Source: Lachnospiraceae bacterium UBA3762 (GTDB taxonomy: Bacteria > Bacillota > Clostridia > Lachnospirales > Lachnospiraceae). From it: 54,282 nt of DNA. The position numbers and the translations under genes were made by a program. The notes beneath the pieces were generated by a model that had not been told where the DNA came from, did no database searches, and was given only the letters and a program-made list of their open reading frames with translations. The DNA is taken from assembly GCA_002371615.1 (NCBI GenBank), contig DFGA01000029.1, forward strand, positions 17,354 to 71,635, read 5' to 3'. Of this stretch, positions 16,229 through 25,808 are shown piece by piece. The first letter of the stretch is position 1. Each line of letters begins with the position of its first letter.

Positions 16229-16279
16229 TTTTCAGCCTTTCGGATACTTAGATAAATAAGTATCTTTCATAAACGAAAC

Positions 16280-16306
16280 GAGTCGGAACATAGACTGTCC
16301 CGACTC
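16280..16306 (-). terminator. Terminator after the DUF5067-like gene
   Basis: Minus-strand GAGTCGG / CCGACTC stem with an inner ACA/TGT pair is followed by GTTTCGTTT. It separates the DUF5067-like gene from trkA. Confidence 0.65.
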
Positions 16307-16331
16307 CTTATGATTTATAACGGTTTACACG

Positions 16332-17003
16332 TCAACTTATAGGAATCTCGGTAGATCCTATATCCTGGAATGTCGAATAATTGTCATGTATCGTAAGTGT
16401 AAGCGGGCTTGTCTGGTCTGCAAGTTTAAATGCATAAGCGCATTCAACCGACTGGCCTGCTGAAACCTGCATGTCCTTATTGGCGATCTCAGCCGGAGGA
16501 TCCGTAAGGTTTGTATCTTCCGGACAGTCAACCCCGTTCTGCTTGACACTTGCGGGGAAAACCGCATTCATAGCAAGCGGTGTATCCGTTTTGTTCACAA
16601 ATGTAAAATAAACAATTGCCGCAGTACTGTTTTCGGCATCCATAACAAGCTGCACTTTTGTACATGTAAGAGTAAACTGGTCGTTTTCCACATTTACACC
16701 GTTGCTGGATGTACCTGCTTCAGCCGAAGCGCTCTGGGAAGAATCCGCAGATGTATCTCCGTCAACGATCTTGCCCTTTAATACAAAGAACAATGCAACA
16801 AGTGCTATAAATACAACAATTTCGACTGCAAGTATAATGATACTGGTCGTATCATTTTTTTTGCGTCTGGACGAAGCAGGACCTCTTGAATGTCCCCTGC
16901 CCGCATTATTCTCACGATGTTGTGCGCTACGAGCCGGGCGTACCGGACGTTCACGAACCTCATCATCCTGAAATTCAAAATCCAAATCTAAATCTCTAGG
17001 CAT
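16332..17003 (-). CDS. Single-span membrane protein with a DUF5067/DUF4352-like outer domain
   Basis: The 223-residue product has an acidic/basic, Arg-rich cytoplasmic N-terminus (1-50), one membrane span (about 53-75), a Ser/Ala linker, and an outer beta-rich domain (about 100-223). The motifs VYFTFVNKTDTPLAM and VSAGQSVECAYAFKL are like DUF5067/DUF4352 immunoglobulin-type domains found on Gram-positive surface proteins. The function is unknown; such domains often accompany envelope homeostasis genes. AAGGAG lies eight bases before the ATG and a promoter is seen at 17028-17056. It is a single-gene unit. Confidence 0.8.
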   Translation of the reverse strand: MPRDLDLDFEFQDDEVRERPVRPARSAQHRENNAGRGHSRGPASSRRKKNDTTSIIILAVEIVVFIALVALFFVLKGKIVDGDTSADSSQSASAEAGTSSNGVNVENDQFTLTCTKVQLVMDAENSTAAIVYFTFVNKTDTPLAMNAVFPASVKQNGVDCPEDTNLTDPPAEIANKDMQVSAGQSVECAYAFKLADQTSPLTLTIHDNYSTFQDIGSTEIPIS

Positions 17004-17027
17004 AGTTAAACTCCTTTCAACCTAACC

Positions 17028-17056
17028 ATTGTATTATTATCTGCCTAAAAATTCAA
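17028..17056 (-). promoter_or_regulatory. Promoter of the DUF5067-like gene
   Basis: Minus-strand TTGAAT (17051-17056) and TACAAT (17028-17033) are 17 bases apart, about 25 bases ahead of the ATG. Confidence 0.6.
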
Positions 17057-17070
17057 GTAAAAAAAGGTTT

Positions 17071-17940
17071 TTACAAGCCAAATGAGACCACGGCATATTG
17101 CATACCGTTAGTCTTAAAACTGGATGCACCTATTGACTGGTACTTTTCAGTGAAAATAAGACTCCGTGACACAGCATCGGTTTTAATCATCCTGTCTACG
17201 GTTTCTTCCGCCTTCTGCCCGGTAGTTATAAGCATCTCAGCCTTGAAATGCTCCGGTGCAAGAGAGTAGAACGGTAATCCGTTGGGTCTTGTATGGTCAA
17301 AATTCGCTGCGATTTCGCGTGTTCTGCGATCCGCGCATGTACCGAGTCCTTTATTGGTAACAAGTTGTTTGTACCCGAGATCGGTCCTCGCCTTATTGAT
17401 GGCTGTAATGAGCTCCGTACCGAACGCGCTGTCACTTTCACCGTTCATATATATGCAGCATTTTCCGACATCAAACTCATCAGGTGTTATATAAGGAGTC
17501 GGTGTGGGTGTCGGAGTCGAACCATCATCTGCTGTCGGAGACGGAGACACATCCCCCGTCAAAGACGGAGTCGGGGACACATCTTCTGCTCCGGTCGGAA
17601 CGGGTGTATTAGTCAGATCAGGATAATCTTCCGGACTCTCTATCGAAGAAACAGAAAGATCATCAGGCGTAACCGGCGTTGGAGATGGTGTTACAAAACT
17701 TATACTTCCGGCCGGATTCCCGGTAGGTGTAGCATTCTCCGGCTGGCTCTTATCTCCGTTTACCGTTGCTATAGCTGAACGGATATACTCATCATACGGG
17801 TCGGTTGCTTCAGCGGATGTTTCAGTCATCTCTTCACCCGCTGCATCCTGGGATTCTCCCGCCCCATCCTCGCTGTCACAACCGGACATCATAAAAGCCG
17901 CTACAGCAAAAAGCAAAATTATATAACATCTTCTTCTCAT
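17071..17940 (-). CDS. CAP (SCP/PR1) domain lipoprotein
   Basis: The 289-residue product has a lipoprotein signal peptide with MSGC (lipid-modified C21), an acidic Pro/Thr/Ser-rich linker (about 25-155) with repeated TPSPT-like motifs, and a C-terminal CAP domain (about 160-289) containing LITAINKARTDLGY, CADRRTREIAANFDHTRPNG and YAVVSFG. CAP proteins of Gram-positives are extracellular and mostly of unknown function. The usual His and Glu of the CAP cavity are partly visible (HTRPNG). It lies 17 bases behind the Fe-S aldo/keto reductase; its ribosome site is weak (AGAGG, about 15 bases away). Confidence 0.88.
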   Translation of the reverse strand: MRRRCYIILLFAVAAFMMSGCDSEDGAGESQDAAGEEMTETSAEATDPYDEYIRSAIATVNGDKSQPENATPTGNPAGSISFVTPSPTPVTPDDLSVSSIESPEDYPDLTNTPVPTGAEDVSPTPSLTGDVSPSPTADDGSTPTPTPTPYITPDEFDVGKCCIYMNGESDSAFGTELITAINKARTDLGYKQLVTNKGLGTCADRRTREIAANFDHTRPNGLPFYSLAPEHFKAEMLITTGQKAEETVDRMIKTDAVSRSLIFTEKYQSIGASSFKTNGMQYAVVSFGL

Positions 17941-17957
17941 CAGTGTTATTTGACCTC

Positions 17958-19130
17958 TTATTTTAAACGCCCCGGTGCAAAGAAGGTTGCTGCTTTGAAA
18001 ATCGGTGATTCAAATCTTCTCTTTACCTTAGTAAGTTCATCTCTTATATGTATTCCCTGCGGACAGTGGATTTCACATTTACCGCATTTCCTGCACAGTG
18101 AAGCCATTGATTTTTCATTCTTCATGGCAGTGCACATGAAGTACTCACGCCATGCATTTGCATATCCGTCTATATATGATGAGTTATATATTTTAAAGCA
18201 TCCCGGAATGTCAACCCCGGCAGGACACGGCATGCAGTATGCGCAGCCTGTACAGCTGACTTTGACTTTCTTCTCAATTTCCCGGATGACCTTCTCATAC
18301 GTGTCCATGTCACTCTCGGTAAGGGAGTTCTCTTCCGTCTCGGATGCTATCCGTATGTTCTCCTTAACCATTTCCATAGAGTTCATACCTGACAGGACAG
18401 TTGTTACCTCCGGCTGGTTCCACAGCCACTTGAGCCCGAACTCTGCAGCCGACCAGCCGGTGGATTCCTTGATCATCTCTTTTGCTTTATCGGGTATACC
18501 GTTTACAAGTCTTCCTCCCCGCAGCGGTTCCATTATTATTACCGGAATACCCTTTGCGGCAGCAGCTTTGAGTCCTCTTATACCTGCCTGCGAATTCTCG
18601 TCAAGATAGTTATACTGGATCTGGGCAAAATCCCAATTATACGATTCCAATATCTTAATAAACATTTCCGAGGACCCATGGAACGAATACCCTACTCTTC
18701 TTATCTGTCCGTTTTCCTTTTTCTCTTCAAGCCACTTATCAATGCCTTTTGACTTCAGGGACTCCCATGTTTTTACATCCGGGAGCATATGCATAAGATA
18801 ATAGTCAATATGATCGGTCCGAAGACGCGAAAGTTGTTCGTTGAACTTCTTTTCCGCCTCTTTGGGGCTCTTCATGAAATAGTGCGGCATTTTACTTGCA
18901 ATGTTGATCTTGTCCCTGTAGCCCGTATTCTCGAGTGCTTTTCCGAGTTCTTCTTCATTTCCCGGGTACAGGTATGCAGTATCAAAATAATTGACACCGT
19001 TATCTACTGCATATACGAGCTCACGTTCTATCTCATCACGATCAAAACCGTTCCCCTTTTTGGGGAATCTCATACATCCAAATCCGAGTGCGGATAAATT
19101 ATCCGGATTATTAAGCTTTCTGTGCTGCAT
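17958..19130 (-). CDS. Aldo/keto reductase with C-terminal 4Fe-4S ferredoxin domain
   Basis: The 390-residue protein has a TIM-barrel aldo/keto reductase domain (1-280) with the catalytic tetrad D50, Y55, K80 and H114 (FDTAYLY, ASKMPHY, YYLMHML). A C-terminal extension carries two cysteine clusters: C293-C296-C299-C302 with C311, and C346-C349-C352-C356. This architecture is common in anaerobes, where the reductase may take electrons from ferredoxin instead of only NADPH. The substrate is unknown. GGAGG is five bases from the ATG. No Fe-S maturation or pathway genes are adjacent. Confidence 0.92.
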   Translation of the reverse strand: MQHRKLNNPDNLSALGFGCMRFPKKGNGFDRDEIERELVYAVDNGVNYFDTAYLYPGNEEELGKALENTGYRDKINIASKMPHYFMKSPKEAEKKFNEQLSRLRTDHIDYYLMHMLPDVKTWESLKSKGIDKWLEEKKENGQIRRVGYSFHGSSEMFIKILESYNWDFAQIQYNYLDENSQAGIRGLKAAAAKGIPVIIMEPLRGGRLVNGIPDKAKEMIKESTGWSAAEFGLKWLWNQPEVTTVLSGMNSMEMVKENIRIASETEENSLTESDMDTYEKVIREIEKKVKVSCTGCAYCMPCPAGVDIPGCFKIYNSSYIDGYANAWREYFMCTAMKNEKSMASLCRKCGKCEIHCPQGIHIRDELTKVKRRFESPIFKAATFFAPGRLK

Positions 19131-19176
19131 ATGCTCCTCCTCAGGCTTGAGGGATTATTTCCGTAACCGGTACAGA

Positions 19177-22080
19177 TTAATGTGCTGCCTTTCTCTTCAT
19201 CTTTCTCATTTTGCGCTGATGTACGATCAGGATCAGGAAGCATGTCACAGCAACACCGAATGCAAGCAGTGCTCCCACGGCCAGTCCTGTTACAAGATTT
19301 CTTGCCGTTGCCACTTCTCTGGCTATTGCGTATGCAGAGAATCTGTCTGTCCTGAATGTTATAGTCTTAGGATCGTCGTCAAGATCCGGAAGAATCGTAA
19401 GTTCCCCGTTATGAACCCTGAGTACCGAATATGTCTTGCCTGCCTGATATATATCTTCAGGTATCTCGATTATAACCTCCATTGTTGTGGGCAGTTCCGT
19501 GATCTTCTCGGTATTGCCGCCCATGGTCTTTAACATTGTCACGTCGAAGTATTTGAGCGGTTTTTGTCCCACGGCATTCTTCATTATCCTCTCAGATGCC
19601 GCATCGGGCTGATCTTCTCCGGTAATACTTACCGATATATCAATCTTGTCACCTTTTGCAAGTCTCATTACATCGTCTGTAGTAAGCATCTTCTGAACAA
19701 CAACGTCAAGATCGGGTAACGACGGATTTATCTCATCGTCTGATGCTTGCATAAGCTCTTCTCTGGAAAGCTTGTTATAGTCTATACTGGTCAGCTTTGA
19801 CGGCTCGAACTTGTTATATACATACGCGCCCAGCCCGCCGGTGTAGAATGCGGCATCAAGTATCGGCATAGTATCTCCCGTGGTTACCATTTCGGTAGCT
19901 TCACTCATCGATATTCCCATAAGCCGGGTAACTTCGGAAGACTCATCACGCTCGGATTCAACAGTGATTCCAAGTTCCTCATCAGTAGGGATGGGTATAT
20001 TCTCAAGATCCATCTCTTCCACATAATTATCCCCACCCTTACCTGTTGCGGCATCATCTATATCGACAACGGTACTTGCGGTTGCTGTATTATTAAGAGT
20101 CTTCTCAATCGGTTTAACCTTATTGGTTTGTGTCTTCTTCCCCGAAGCTTCCGCAGCTGCCTTCCCGGCATCTGTCTGTACGAATGCGGCAGCTATAACG
20201 TGGTTTCCCTGAATATTGTTAAATGTATATGTGCTGACAGGTCCCACCTGGGCTCCGTCTACCGCTACGGCCAGAATTGCAAACCCTGCCTTCGGGGTAA
20301 TTGTGTATGTTATGTTCTGACCGCTCAAAACCGATATTTTTCCGGACGGTGTTATGGAACCGCCTGTTGTAGCTATACCGGAGGACAATTCATACACTGC
20401 CGTATTATTCTTGGTAAAGATTGCAGTACATGTAAAGTCCTGTTTGATCTTATCTATTCTGTATTCCGCAGAGCGGCTGACATACTGTCCGTTAACCTGC
20501 CATCCCTGGAATGTATAACCGTTGGCTGCTGTTGCCTTGATGGTGGTTCCCTCATCAAGCTTGAACGTGCCGCCTCCGGTCACCGAACCGCCTTCTGTAG
20601 GGTACGCGGCAAGGGTAAGCGTATGCCTTGTCTTCTCAAATATTGCGGTAAGTTTTCTGTTAACCGTCAGGTTTTCCAGTTTAATCGAAGCGTCACGGCT
20701 GACTATGGTGTCATTTTCTTTCCATCCGGTAAATACATACCCATCATACGCTTTTGCCGAAAGAGTGGTGCTTCCGCCGTAAGTTATGGTACCTCCGCCC
20801 ACAACATTTCCCGCATCGGAATTATTCGCGGTAGCAGTAACCGTTACATACTGCTGGTCAAACTTTGCAGTCAGTGACATATCCTTTGTAACATTGGTTA
20901 CCGTGTAGTTTGTAGCTGTAGATACAGTCTTGCCTTCAAGAACCCAGCCTACAAAGTAGTAATTCTTTGCGGGCACTGCCGAAAGAGTTACACTTCCACC
21001 CTCCGTAACAGCTCCGCCTCCCGTTACCGATCCGCCGTTTGAAGGCTCTGCATATGCTGTAACGTTGAAACTTCCCCGCTGGAGTGAAACCTGAGCGGTT
21101 GCGGATACCGACGTATCTTCAAGACATGTAGCTATAATGCTTATCATAGGCGCGGATTCATCCGAAGCTACACTAAGCATACCATTATCAGAAATCTTTG
21201 TCCCCGTTGAACGGTTTCCGGTCACTGTCCATCTGACATCACGCGGATTATTGTCGCTGCTTATGACCTCAGCCTTAAACTGCGCACTGCCTCCGGTTGA
21301 AAGTGTGATCTTTGATGGTGTTATCACCACATCCTTGATAACAGGGCCGGGGTTGGTCACAACACCGTAGAGCGGAACGCAAAAAGCACTTAAGAATGCC
21401 GGATCCCTTGTGGCATCAGCAAAATCAGCTGTTGCAAAATATTCCCCGGGCCCAAGGTCGGCGCTCATGGATACGTTGAATCTTGTTGACTCGCCCGGCT
21501 CAAGGTGTGTTTTATCGCCATGAAGGCTCAGACTGAATGCCCCGTCGGGATCAATACTTTTAGTGTAGATAAGATCCACCGAGTTGTTTCCCACATTCGT
21601 AATGGTAAGCGGAATATAGTCTCTTTGCACTCCTACCGGAGCAGAACCGAAATCAATACTCTCGATATCCGGAATTATACTGTATTTACTGTCTTCTTCA
21701 GCCTTTTTCTTCTCTTCGGCCGCCTTTGCAGCATCTTCGGCTTCCTTGGCCGCCCTTTCGGCTTCTTCCTGTGCTTTTCTTATAGCCTCCTGGGCTGCCG
21801 CATCCGCAGCCGCCTGATCAGCAGCCTCCTGTGCTTCCCGTGCAGCTTTTTCATAGGCTTCCTGTCGTGCTGCTTCATCCTCATCTTCATTCTGCGGGGG
21901 GGCGTCGACATCACTTTGATTACCTTCGCCTTCCGGGACTTCTTGCATCAAGTCCGCTTCAACGTATTCCTCTTCGCTGTAATCATCCGCACGAACGATC
22001 ATGGTGATCCCTGCTATATCGGTTACAAAAACCGTAAGCGATAAAACTATCGCAAGGATCAGTGAAATGGTTTTCTTCAT
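19177..22080 (-). CDS. Large surface protein with Ala/Glu coiled coil, Big-type domain and four InlB-like repeats
   Basis: The 967-residue protein begins with a signal peptide (1-31). An Ala/Glu/Lys-rich coiled coil (about 66-130) follows, then an ASH/DUF1573-like beta domain (about 135-240: IDFGSAPVGVQRDYIPLTITNVG), a Big2-like domain (about 248-335), and four divergent InlB B-repeat/Flg_new_2-like units (about 338-407, 411-482, 485-557, 562-634) built on GGSVTGGG...GYxFxGW. After a linker and another extracytoplasmic domain there is a C-terminal membrane span (about 935-957) with a basic tail. There is no LPXTG, so it is anchored by the span. Adhesion or a cell-wall structural role is inferred. 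AGGAGG is seven bases before the ATG. Confidence 0.88.
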   Translation of the reverse strand: MKKTISLILAIVLSLTVFVTDIAGITMIVRADDYSEEEYVEADLMQEVPEGEGNQSDVDAPPQNEDEDEAARQEAYEKAAREAQEAADQAAADAAAQEAIRKAQEEAERAAKEAEDAAKAAEEKKKAEEDSKYSIIPDIESIDFGSAPVGVQRDYIPLTITNVGNNSVDLIYTKSIDPDGAFSLSLHGDKTHLEPGESTRFNVSMSADLGPGEYFATADFADATRDPAFLSAFCVPLYGVVTNPGPVIKDVVITPSKITLSTGGSAQFKAEVISSDNNPRDVRWTVTGNRSTGTKISDNGMLSVASDESAPMISIIATCLEDTSVSATAQVSLQRGSFNVTAYAEPSNGGSVTGGGAVTEGGSVTLSAVPAKNYYFVGWVLEGKTVSTATNYTVTNVTKDMSLTAKFDQQYVTVTATANNSDAGNVVGGGTITYGGSTTLSAKAYDGYVFTGWKENDTIVSRDASIKLENLTVNRKLTAIFEKTRHTLTLAAYPTEGGSVTGGGTFKLDEGTTIKATAANGYTFQGWQVNGQYVSRSAEYRIDKIKQDFTCTAIFTKNNTAVYELSSGIATTGGSITPSGKISVLSGQNITYTITPKAGFAILAVAVDGAQVGPVSTYTFNNIQGNHVIAAAFVQTDAGKAAAEASGKKTQTNKVKPIEKTLNNTATASTVVDIDDAATGKGGDNYVEEMDLENIPIPTDEELGITVESERDESSEVTRLMGISMSEATEMVTTGDTMPILDAAFYTGGLGAYVYNKFEPSKLTSIDYNKLSREELMQASDDEINPSLPDLDVVVQKMLTTDDVMRLAKGDKIDISVSITGEDQPDAASERIMKNAVGQKPLKYFDVTMLKTMGGNTEKITELPTTMEVIIEIPEDIYQAGKTYSVLRVHNGELTILPDLDDDPKTITFRTDRFSAYAIAREVATARNLVTGLAVGALLAFGVAVTCFLILIVHQRKMRKMKRKAAH

Positions 22081-22201
22081 AATTATCCTCCTATTAATTA
22101 TTACCTGCTGTACAACATACTGCGGCTCATTTTCTTTTGCGCATCTATACTAACAGACATTACATCACAGAAGTATCACACGGATTTAAGCTCATCGCAC
22201 A
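22081..22201. other. Intergenic gap between the hydrogenase operon and the large surface protein gene
   Basis: This stretch holds the AGGAGG ribosome site of the surface protein gene and AT-rich upstream DNA. I see no convincing promoter pair, no terminator stem and no open frame of note. Confidence 0.5.
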
Positions 22202-23890
22202 CTATCGCGCTCTGTGCAGCAGTTCGTGCTCCTTTCCTTTGATAACGTCCTCCCATACACGTTCAAGGAACGGATTTTCATCGGTATATCGAATGCTTGA
22301 TAACTGATCGACCTGATATATTCCGTTCATTCTGGCAGTTCTTGTGGTAGGTCCCATGGGAACCGGCTGTCCTCCACCGAGTATACATCCCCGCCTGCAT
22401 GCCATAACTTCCACAAAATCATATTCCGCCTTACCGGCTTTTATATTCTCAAGAAGATCTGATGTGTTTTTGAGTCCGTGAACTACCGCAATCCTTATCT
22501 GTCGATCTCCCATCGAAACGGTTGCCTCCTTGAATCCTTCCTTACCGCGAATTCCGGAATACTTGATACTCTCAAGAGTTGCATGATCCTTATCTTCCGA
22601 CAGATGCCGAAGCACTGCCTCCGTAACACCACCTGTGATACCGAAGATGGATGCTCCTCCCGATGCCATTGAAAACGGCGTATCACAGGCTTCGCTCTCA
22701 AGCGTCTCAAACTTGATGCCTACCTGCTTGATCATACGAATGATCTCCTGGGTTGTTATGACAATATCCGTATCCTGACGGCCGTTAGTGTGATTATCCG
22801 GACGCAGGATCTCATCCTTCTTGGCTGTACACGGCATGATGGCCACAATATAAGTCTGCTTGCCCTCTTTTGCATCTTTGTCCGCAAAGTATTCCTTTAT
22901 TACCGGCGAGAACATACTCATGGGCGAACGGCACGTGCTGACATTTCCGGCAAATTCCGGATACCTGTTTTCACAGAACTTGACCCATCCCGGACAGCAT
23001 GACGTAAACAGCGGAAGCTTTTCCCCGGACTCGAGCCTTTCGGCAAACTCTTTTGCCTCTTCCATAACCGTAAGATCAGCTCCGAAGTTTGTATCGTAGA
23101 CTTCGTCAAAGCCCATTATGCGAAGTGCTTTAACAAGCTTGCCCATCGAGTTCTCACCTTTTGGAATATTGAACTTGTCACCTACCGCAACCCTTACCGC
23201 CGGTGCTATCTGGGCCACAACTCTCTTATTGGGATCCTCGATGGCATCCCACACTTCCGTAACATTTGTCCTTATGGATATTGCGGCTGTGGGACATACA
23301 ACAGCGCACTGTCCGCATCCCACACAGTCCGTATCGCATATATTCTTGCCGAACGCCGGCATGATCTGCATTTTGGAACCCCTGTGGGCAAAATCAATTG
23401 CCCCGATCCCTTGATTTTCCGCGCAGGTTCTGACACAGTCACCGCAGAGAATGCATTTGTTGGGATCCCTGACTATGCAGTTGGAGCTCATGTCTATGGG
23501 AAGCTCCTCTTTCTTGTTCTCGAATCTTACGGAATGAACGCCTACCCGGTATGCAAGGCTCTGGAGTTCGCACATTCCGTTCTTGGTACAGGTCGTACAG
23601 TCCCTGCAGTGTGTGGATAAGAGCAGCTCTATGATAAGCTTTCTGTACTGCTGAAGCTTTTTTGTATTGGTATGTATTACCATACCCGCCCTCGGCTGTT
23701 CCGAACAGGAAGCAAACATTTTGCCCCGGTCATCTTCAACCATGCACATTCTGCAGGCTCCGTATATCGACAGATCCGAATGATAGCAGAATGTAGGGAT
23801 ATCGATTCCGGCCTTCCTTATAAGCGAGAGTATGTTTTTCTCTCCTTCAAGCGGCACCTTGATGCCGTCAATTGTCATATAATCCATCAA
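22202..23890 (-). CDS. hndD: [FeFe] hydrogenase catalytic subunit, HndD/HydA type
   Basis: The 562-residue protein starts with a [2Fe-2S] ferredoxin domain (C35, C46, C49, C62), then a His-Cys [4Fe-4S] site (H94, C98, C101, C107), a two-cluster ferredoxin (C146-C156 and C189-C199 regions) and the H-cluster domain. H-cluster motifs are TSCCPGW (296-302), MPCTAKKDE (352-360) and MACRRGCILGGGQP (496-509). The third is normally MACPGGC...GGGQP, so RR replaces PG here. It produces or oxidises H2 in the cytoplasm as part of a bifurcating or NAD(P)-linked trimer with the two upstream subunits. The maturases HydEFG are not in the window. Confidence 0.95.
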   Translation of the reverse strand: MMDYMTIDGIKVPLEGEKNILSLIRKAGIDIPTFCYHSDLSIYGACRMCMVEDDRGKMFASCSEQPRAGMVIHTNTKKLQQYRKLIIELLLSTHCRDCTTCTKNGMCELQSLAYRVGVHSVRFENKKEELPIDMSSNCIVRDPNKCILCGDCVRTCAENQGIGAIDFAHRGSKMQIMPAFGKNICDTDCVGCGQCAVVCPTAAISIRTNVTEVWDAIEDPNKRVVAQIAPAVRVAVGDKFNIPKGENSMGKLVKALRIMGFDEVYDTNFGADLTVMEEAKEFAERLESGEKLPLFTSCCPGWVKFCENRYPEFAGNVSTCRSPMSMFSPVIKEYFADKDAKEGKQTYIVAIMPCTAKKDEILRPDNHTNGRQDTDIVITTQEIIRMIKQVGIKFETLESEACDTPFSMASGGASIFGITGGVTEAVLRHLSEDKDHATLESIKYSGIRGKEGFKEATVSMGDRQIRIAVVHGLKNTSDLLENIKAGKAEYDFVEVMACRRGCILGGGQPVPMGPTTRTARMNGIYQVDQLSSIRYTDENPFLERVWEDVIKGKEHELLHRAR

Positions 23891-23930
23891 ATGTCCTCCC
23901 GTGGATCATCTTTCTTCGTCCATAGCTTAT

Positions 23931-25808
23931 TCAGGAGCGCGATATAGCGCCAAAGGGGCAGTTCTCCATGCAGGCTCCGCACTTTATACATTTACTCTGA
24001 TCTATCTTATAGGGTGATTTGATCTCCCCCGTTATCGCTCCTACCGGACAGTTTCTCGCACATTTGCTGCAGCCCTTGCACTTATCCGGATCAATGGTAT
24101 AACTTGAGAGTGCTTTGCAAGTACCTGTTCTGCACTTCCTGTCCCGGACGTGTTCTTCATATTCGTCTCGGAACACGCGAAGAGTTGAGAGTACAGGCAG
24201 CGCTGCGGATTTTCCGAGACCGCACAGCGCGGTATCGGTTATGGCATGCCCGAGCTCTTCAAGAAGATCAAGCTGCTCCATGGTCCCTCTGCCGTTTACG
24301 ATATCCTCAAGGATCTCAAGCATACGCATCGTACCTTCGCGGCACGGTACACACTTTCCGCAGCTTTCATTCTGCGTAAAATTCATGAAGAATCTGGCAA
24401 CCTCCACCATGCACGTATCTTCGTCCATAACAACGAGACCGCCCGAACCTATCATGGCACCCTTTTCCTTGAGGGAGTCAAAATCAAGAGCCACATCAAG
24501 GTCCGATGATATAAGACATCCTCCGGACGGGCCGCCTATCTGAACGGCTTTGAACTGCTTGCCGCCCTTTATGCCGCCTCCGATATCATATATGATCTCA
24601 CGAAGCGTCGTTCCCATGGGAACCTCGATAAGTCCGGTGTTGTTGATGCTTCCGGTAACCGCAAATGCTTTGGTTCCGGGACTCTTCTCGGTGCCTATTG
24701 AATGATACCAGTCGGAACCGTTAAGAATGATCATCGGAACATTTGCATATGTTTCAACATTATTGAGAACCGTTGGCTTTCCGAACAGACCCTGTTCTAC
24801 AGTACGCGGAGGCTTGGTTCTGGGCATTCCGCGCTCACCTTCAATGGATGCCGTAAGTGCGCTTCCTTCTCCGCAGACAAAAGCTCCCGCTCCCTTGTTA
24901 ATATGAAGTTTGAATGAAAATCCGGTTCCGAGTATGTTGTCTCCGATAAGCCCGGCTTCTTCCGCCTGCGCTATGGCTGTCTTAAGTCTGGATACTGCAA
25001 GCGGATATTCCGCACGGACATAAATATAGCCCTCCTGCGCTCCTACCGCGTAAGCAGCGATCAGCATGCCTTCTATCATTTTGTGCGGATCGCCTTCCAT
25101 AACGCTTCGGTCCATAAATGCCCCGGGATCGCCTTCATCTCCGTTACATACCACATACCGGATCTTTTCGCCCTGCCTGGCAACCTGCTTCCACTTGTAT
25201 CCTGTCTGGAACCCGCCGCCTCCCCGGCCTCTTAAGTTCGAATCGTATATTACATTGATAACCTCTTCGGGGGTCATGGTAAACAATGCTTTTTCAAGCG
25301 CCTTGTATCCGTCAAAGGCCAGAGCCTCCTCGATATGCTCGGCACCGATATGTCCGCAGTTCTTAAGGACAAGCCGCATCTGCTTCGCATAGAACGGAAT
25401 ATCTTCCTGGGCAGGATATGTAACTCCGTTCATTGAATACAACAGCCTTTCTACCGGCTTGCCGCCCAGAACTGTCGTGTTATATATCTCTTCACAGTCT
25501 TCGGGCTTAACCTTAATATACAGGAAGTTATAGGGCTCGATTCGGACAAGCGGTCCCATCTCGCAGAATCCGTGGCATCCGCTCTTCTCAACATCCGTAT
25601 CCGAATGTGCCACCTCTTCTCCGAACACTATCTCGGCATCAGGATCCCTCTTGCACAATTCGCACATCTTCTCGTATATCCTGCCTGATCCTCCGGCAAG
25701 ACACCCTGTTCCGGCACATATAAGTATTCTGATCTTCTGTCCGGCTATTCTGTCCTCACACTGTTTGCGGGCAATGTCAAGATCTTCTCTTGTAGATAAT
25801 CTTCTCAT
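23931..25808 (-). CDS. hndC: NuoF-like flavoprotein subunit of the hydrogenase (HndC type)
   Basis: The 625-residue protein has an N-terminal thioredoxin-like [2Fe-2S] domain (about 28-115: ICAGTGCLAGGS, then SGCHGFCEMGP). The NuoF flavin/NAD core follows with RGRGGGGFQTGYKW and ICNGDEGDPGAFMDR-like VVCNGDEGDPGAF, the [4Fe-4S] site ESCGKCVPCREG, and two C-terminal ferredoxin clusters (CKGCSKCARNCP, CIKCGACMENCP). It exchanges electrons between NAD(P)H, FMN and ferredoxin. Start and upstream stop overlap by four bases. The separate HndB subunit is not present; its fold is fused at the N-terminus here. Confidence 0.95.
   Translation of the reverse strand: MRRLSTREDLDIARKQCEDRIAGQKIRILICAGTGCLAGGSGRIYEKMCELCKRDPDAEIVFGEEVAHSDTDVEKSGCHGFCEMGPLVRIEPYNFLYIKVKPEDCEEIYNTTVLGGKPVERLLYSMNGVTYPAQEDIPFYAKQMRLVLKNCGHIGAEHIEEALAFDGYKALEKALFTMTPEEVINVIYDSNLRGRGGGGFQTGYKWKQVARQGEKIRYVVCNGDEGDPGAFMDRSVMEGDPHKMIEGMLIAAYAVGAQEGYIYVRAEYPLAVSRLKTAIAQAEEAGLIGDNILGTGFSFKLHINKGAGAFVCGEGSALTASIEGERGMPRTKPPRTVEQGLFGKPTVLNNVETYANVPMIILNGSDWYHSIGTEKSPGTKAFAVTGSINNTGLIEVPMGTTLREIIYDIGGGIKGGKQFKAVQIGGPSGGCLISSDLDVALDFDSLKEKGAMIGSGGLVVMDEDTCMVEVARFFMNFTQNESCGKCVPCREGTMRMLEILEDIVNGRGTMEQLDLLEELGHAITDTALCGLGKSAALPVLSTLRVFRDEYEEHVRDRKCRTGTCKALSSYTIDPDKCKGCSKCARNCPVGAITGEIKSPYKIDQSKCIKCGACMENCPFGAISRS

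Noticed and set aside
19138..19151. CCTCA/TGAGG stem before the aldo/keto reductase as terminator or riboswitch
   Set aside because: It has only five pairs, no U-run and lies directly on the ribosome site; too weak to call.
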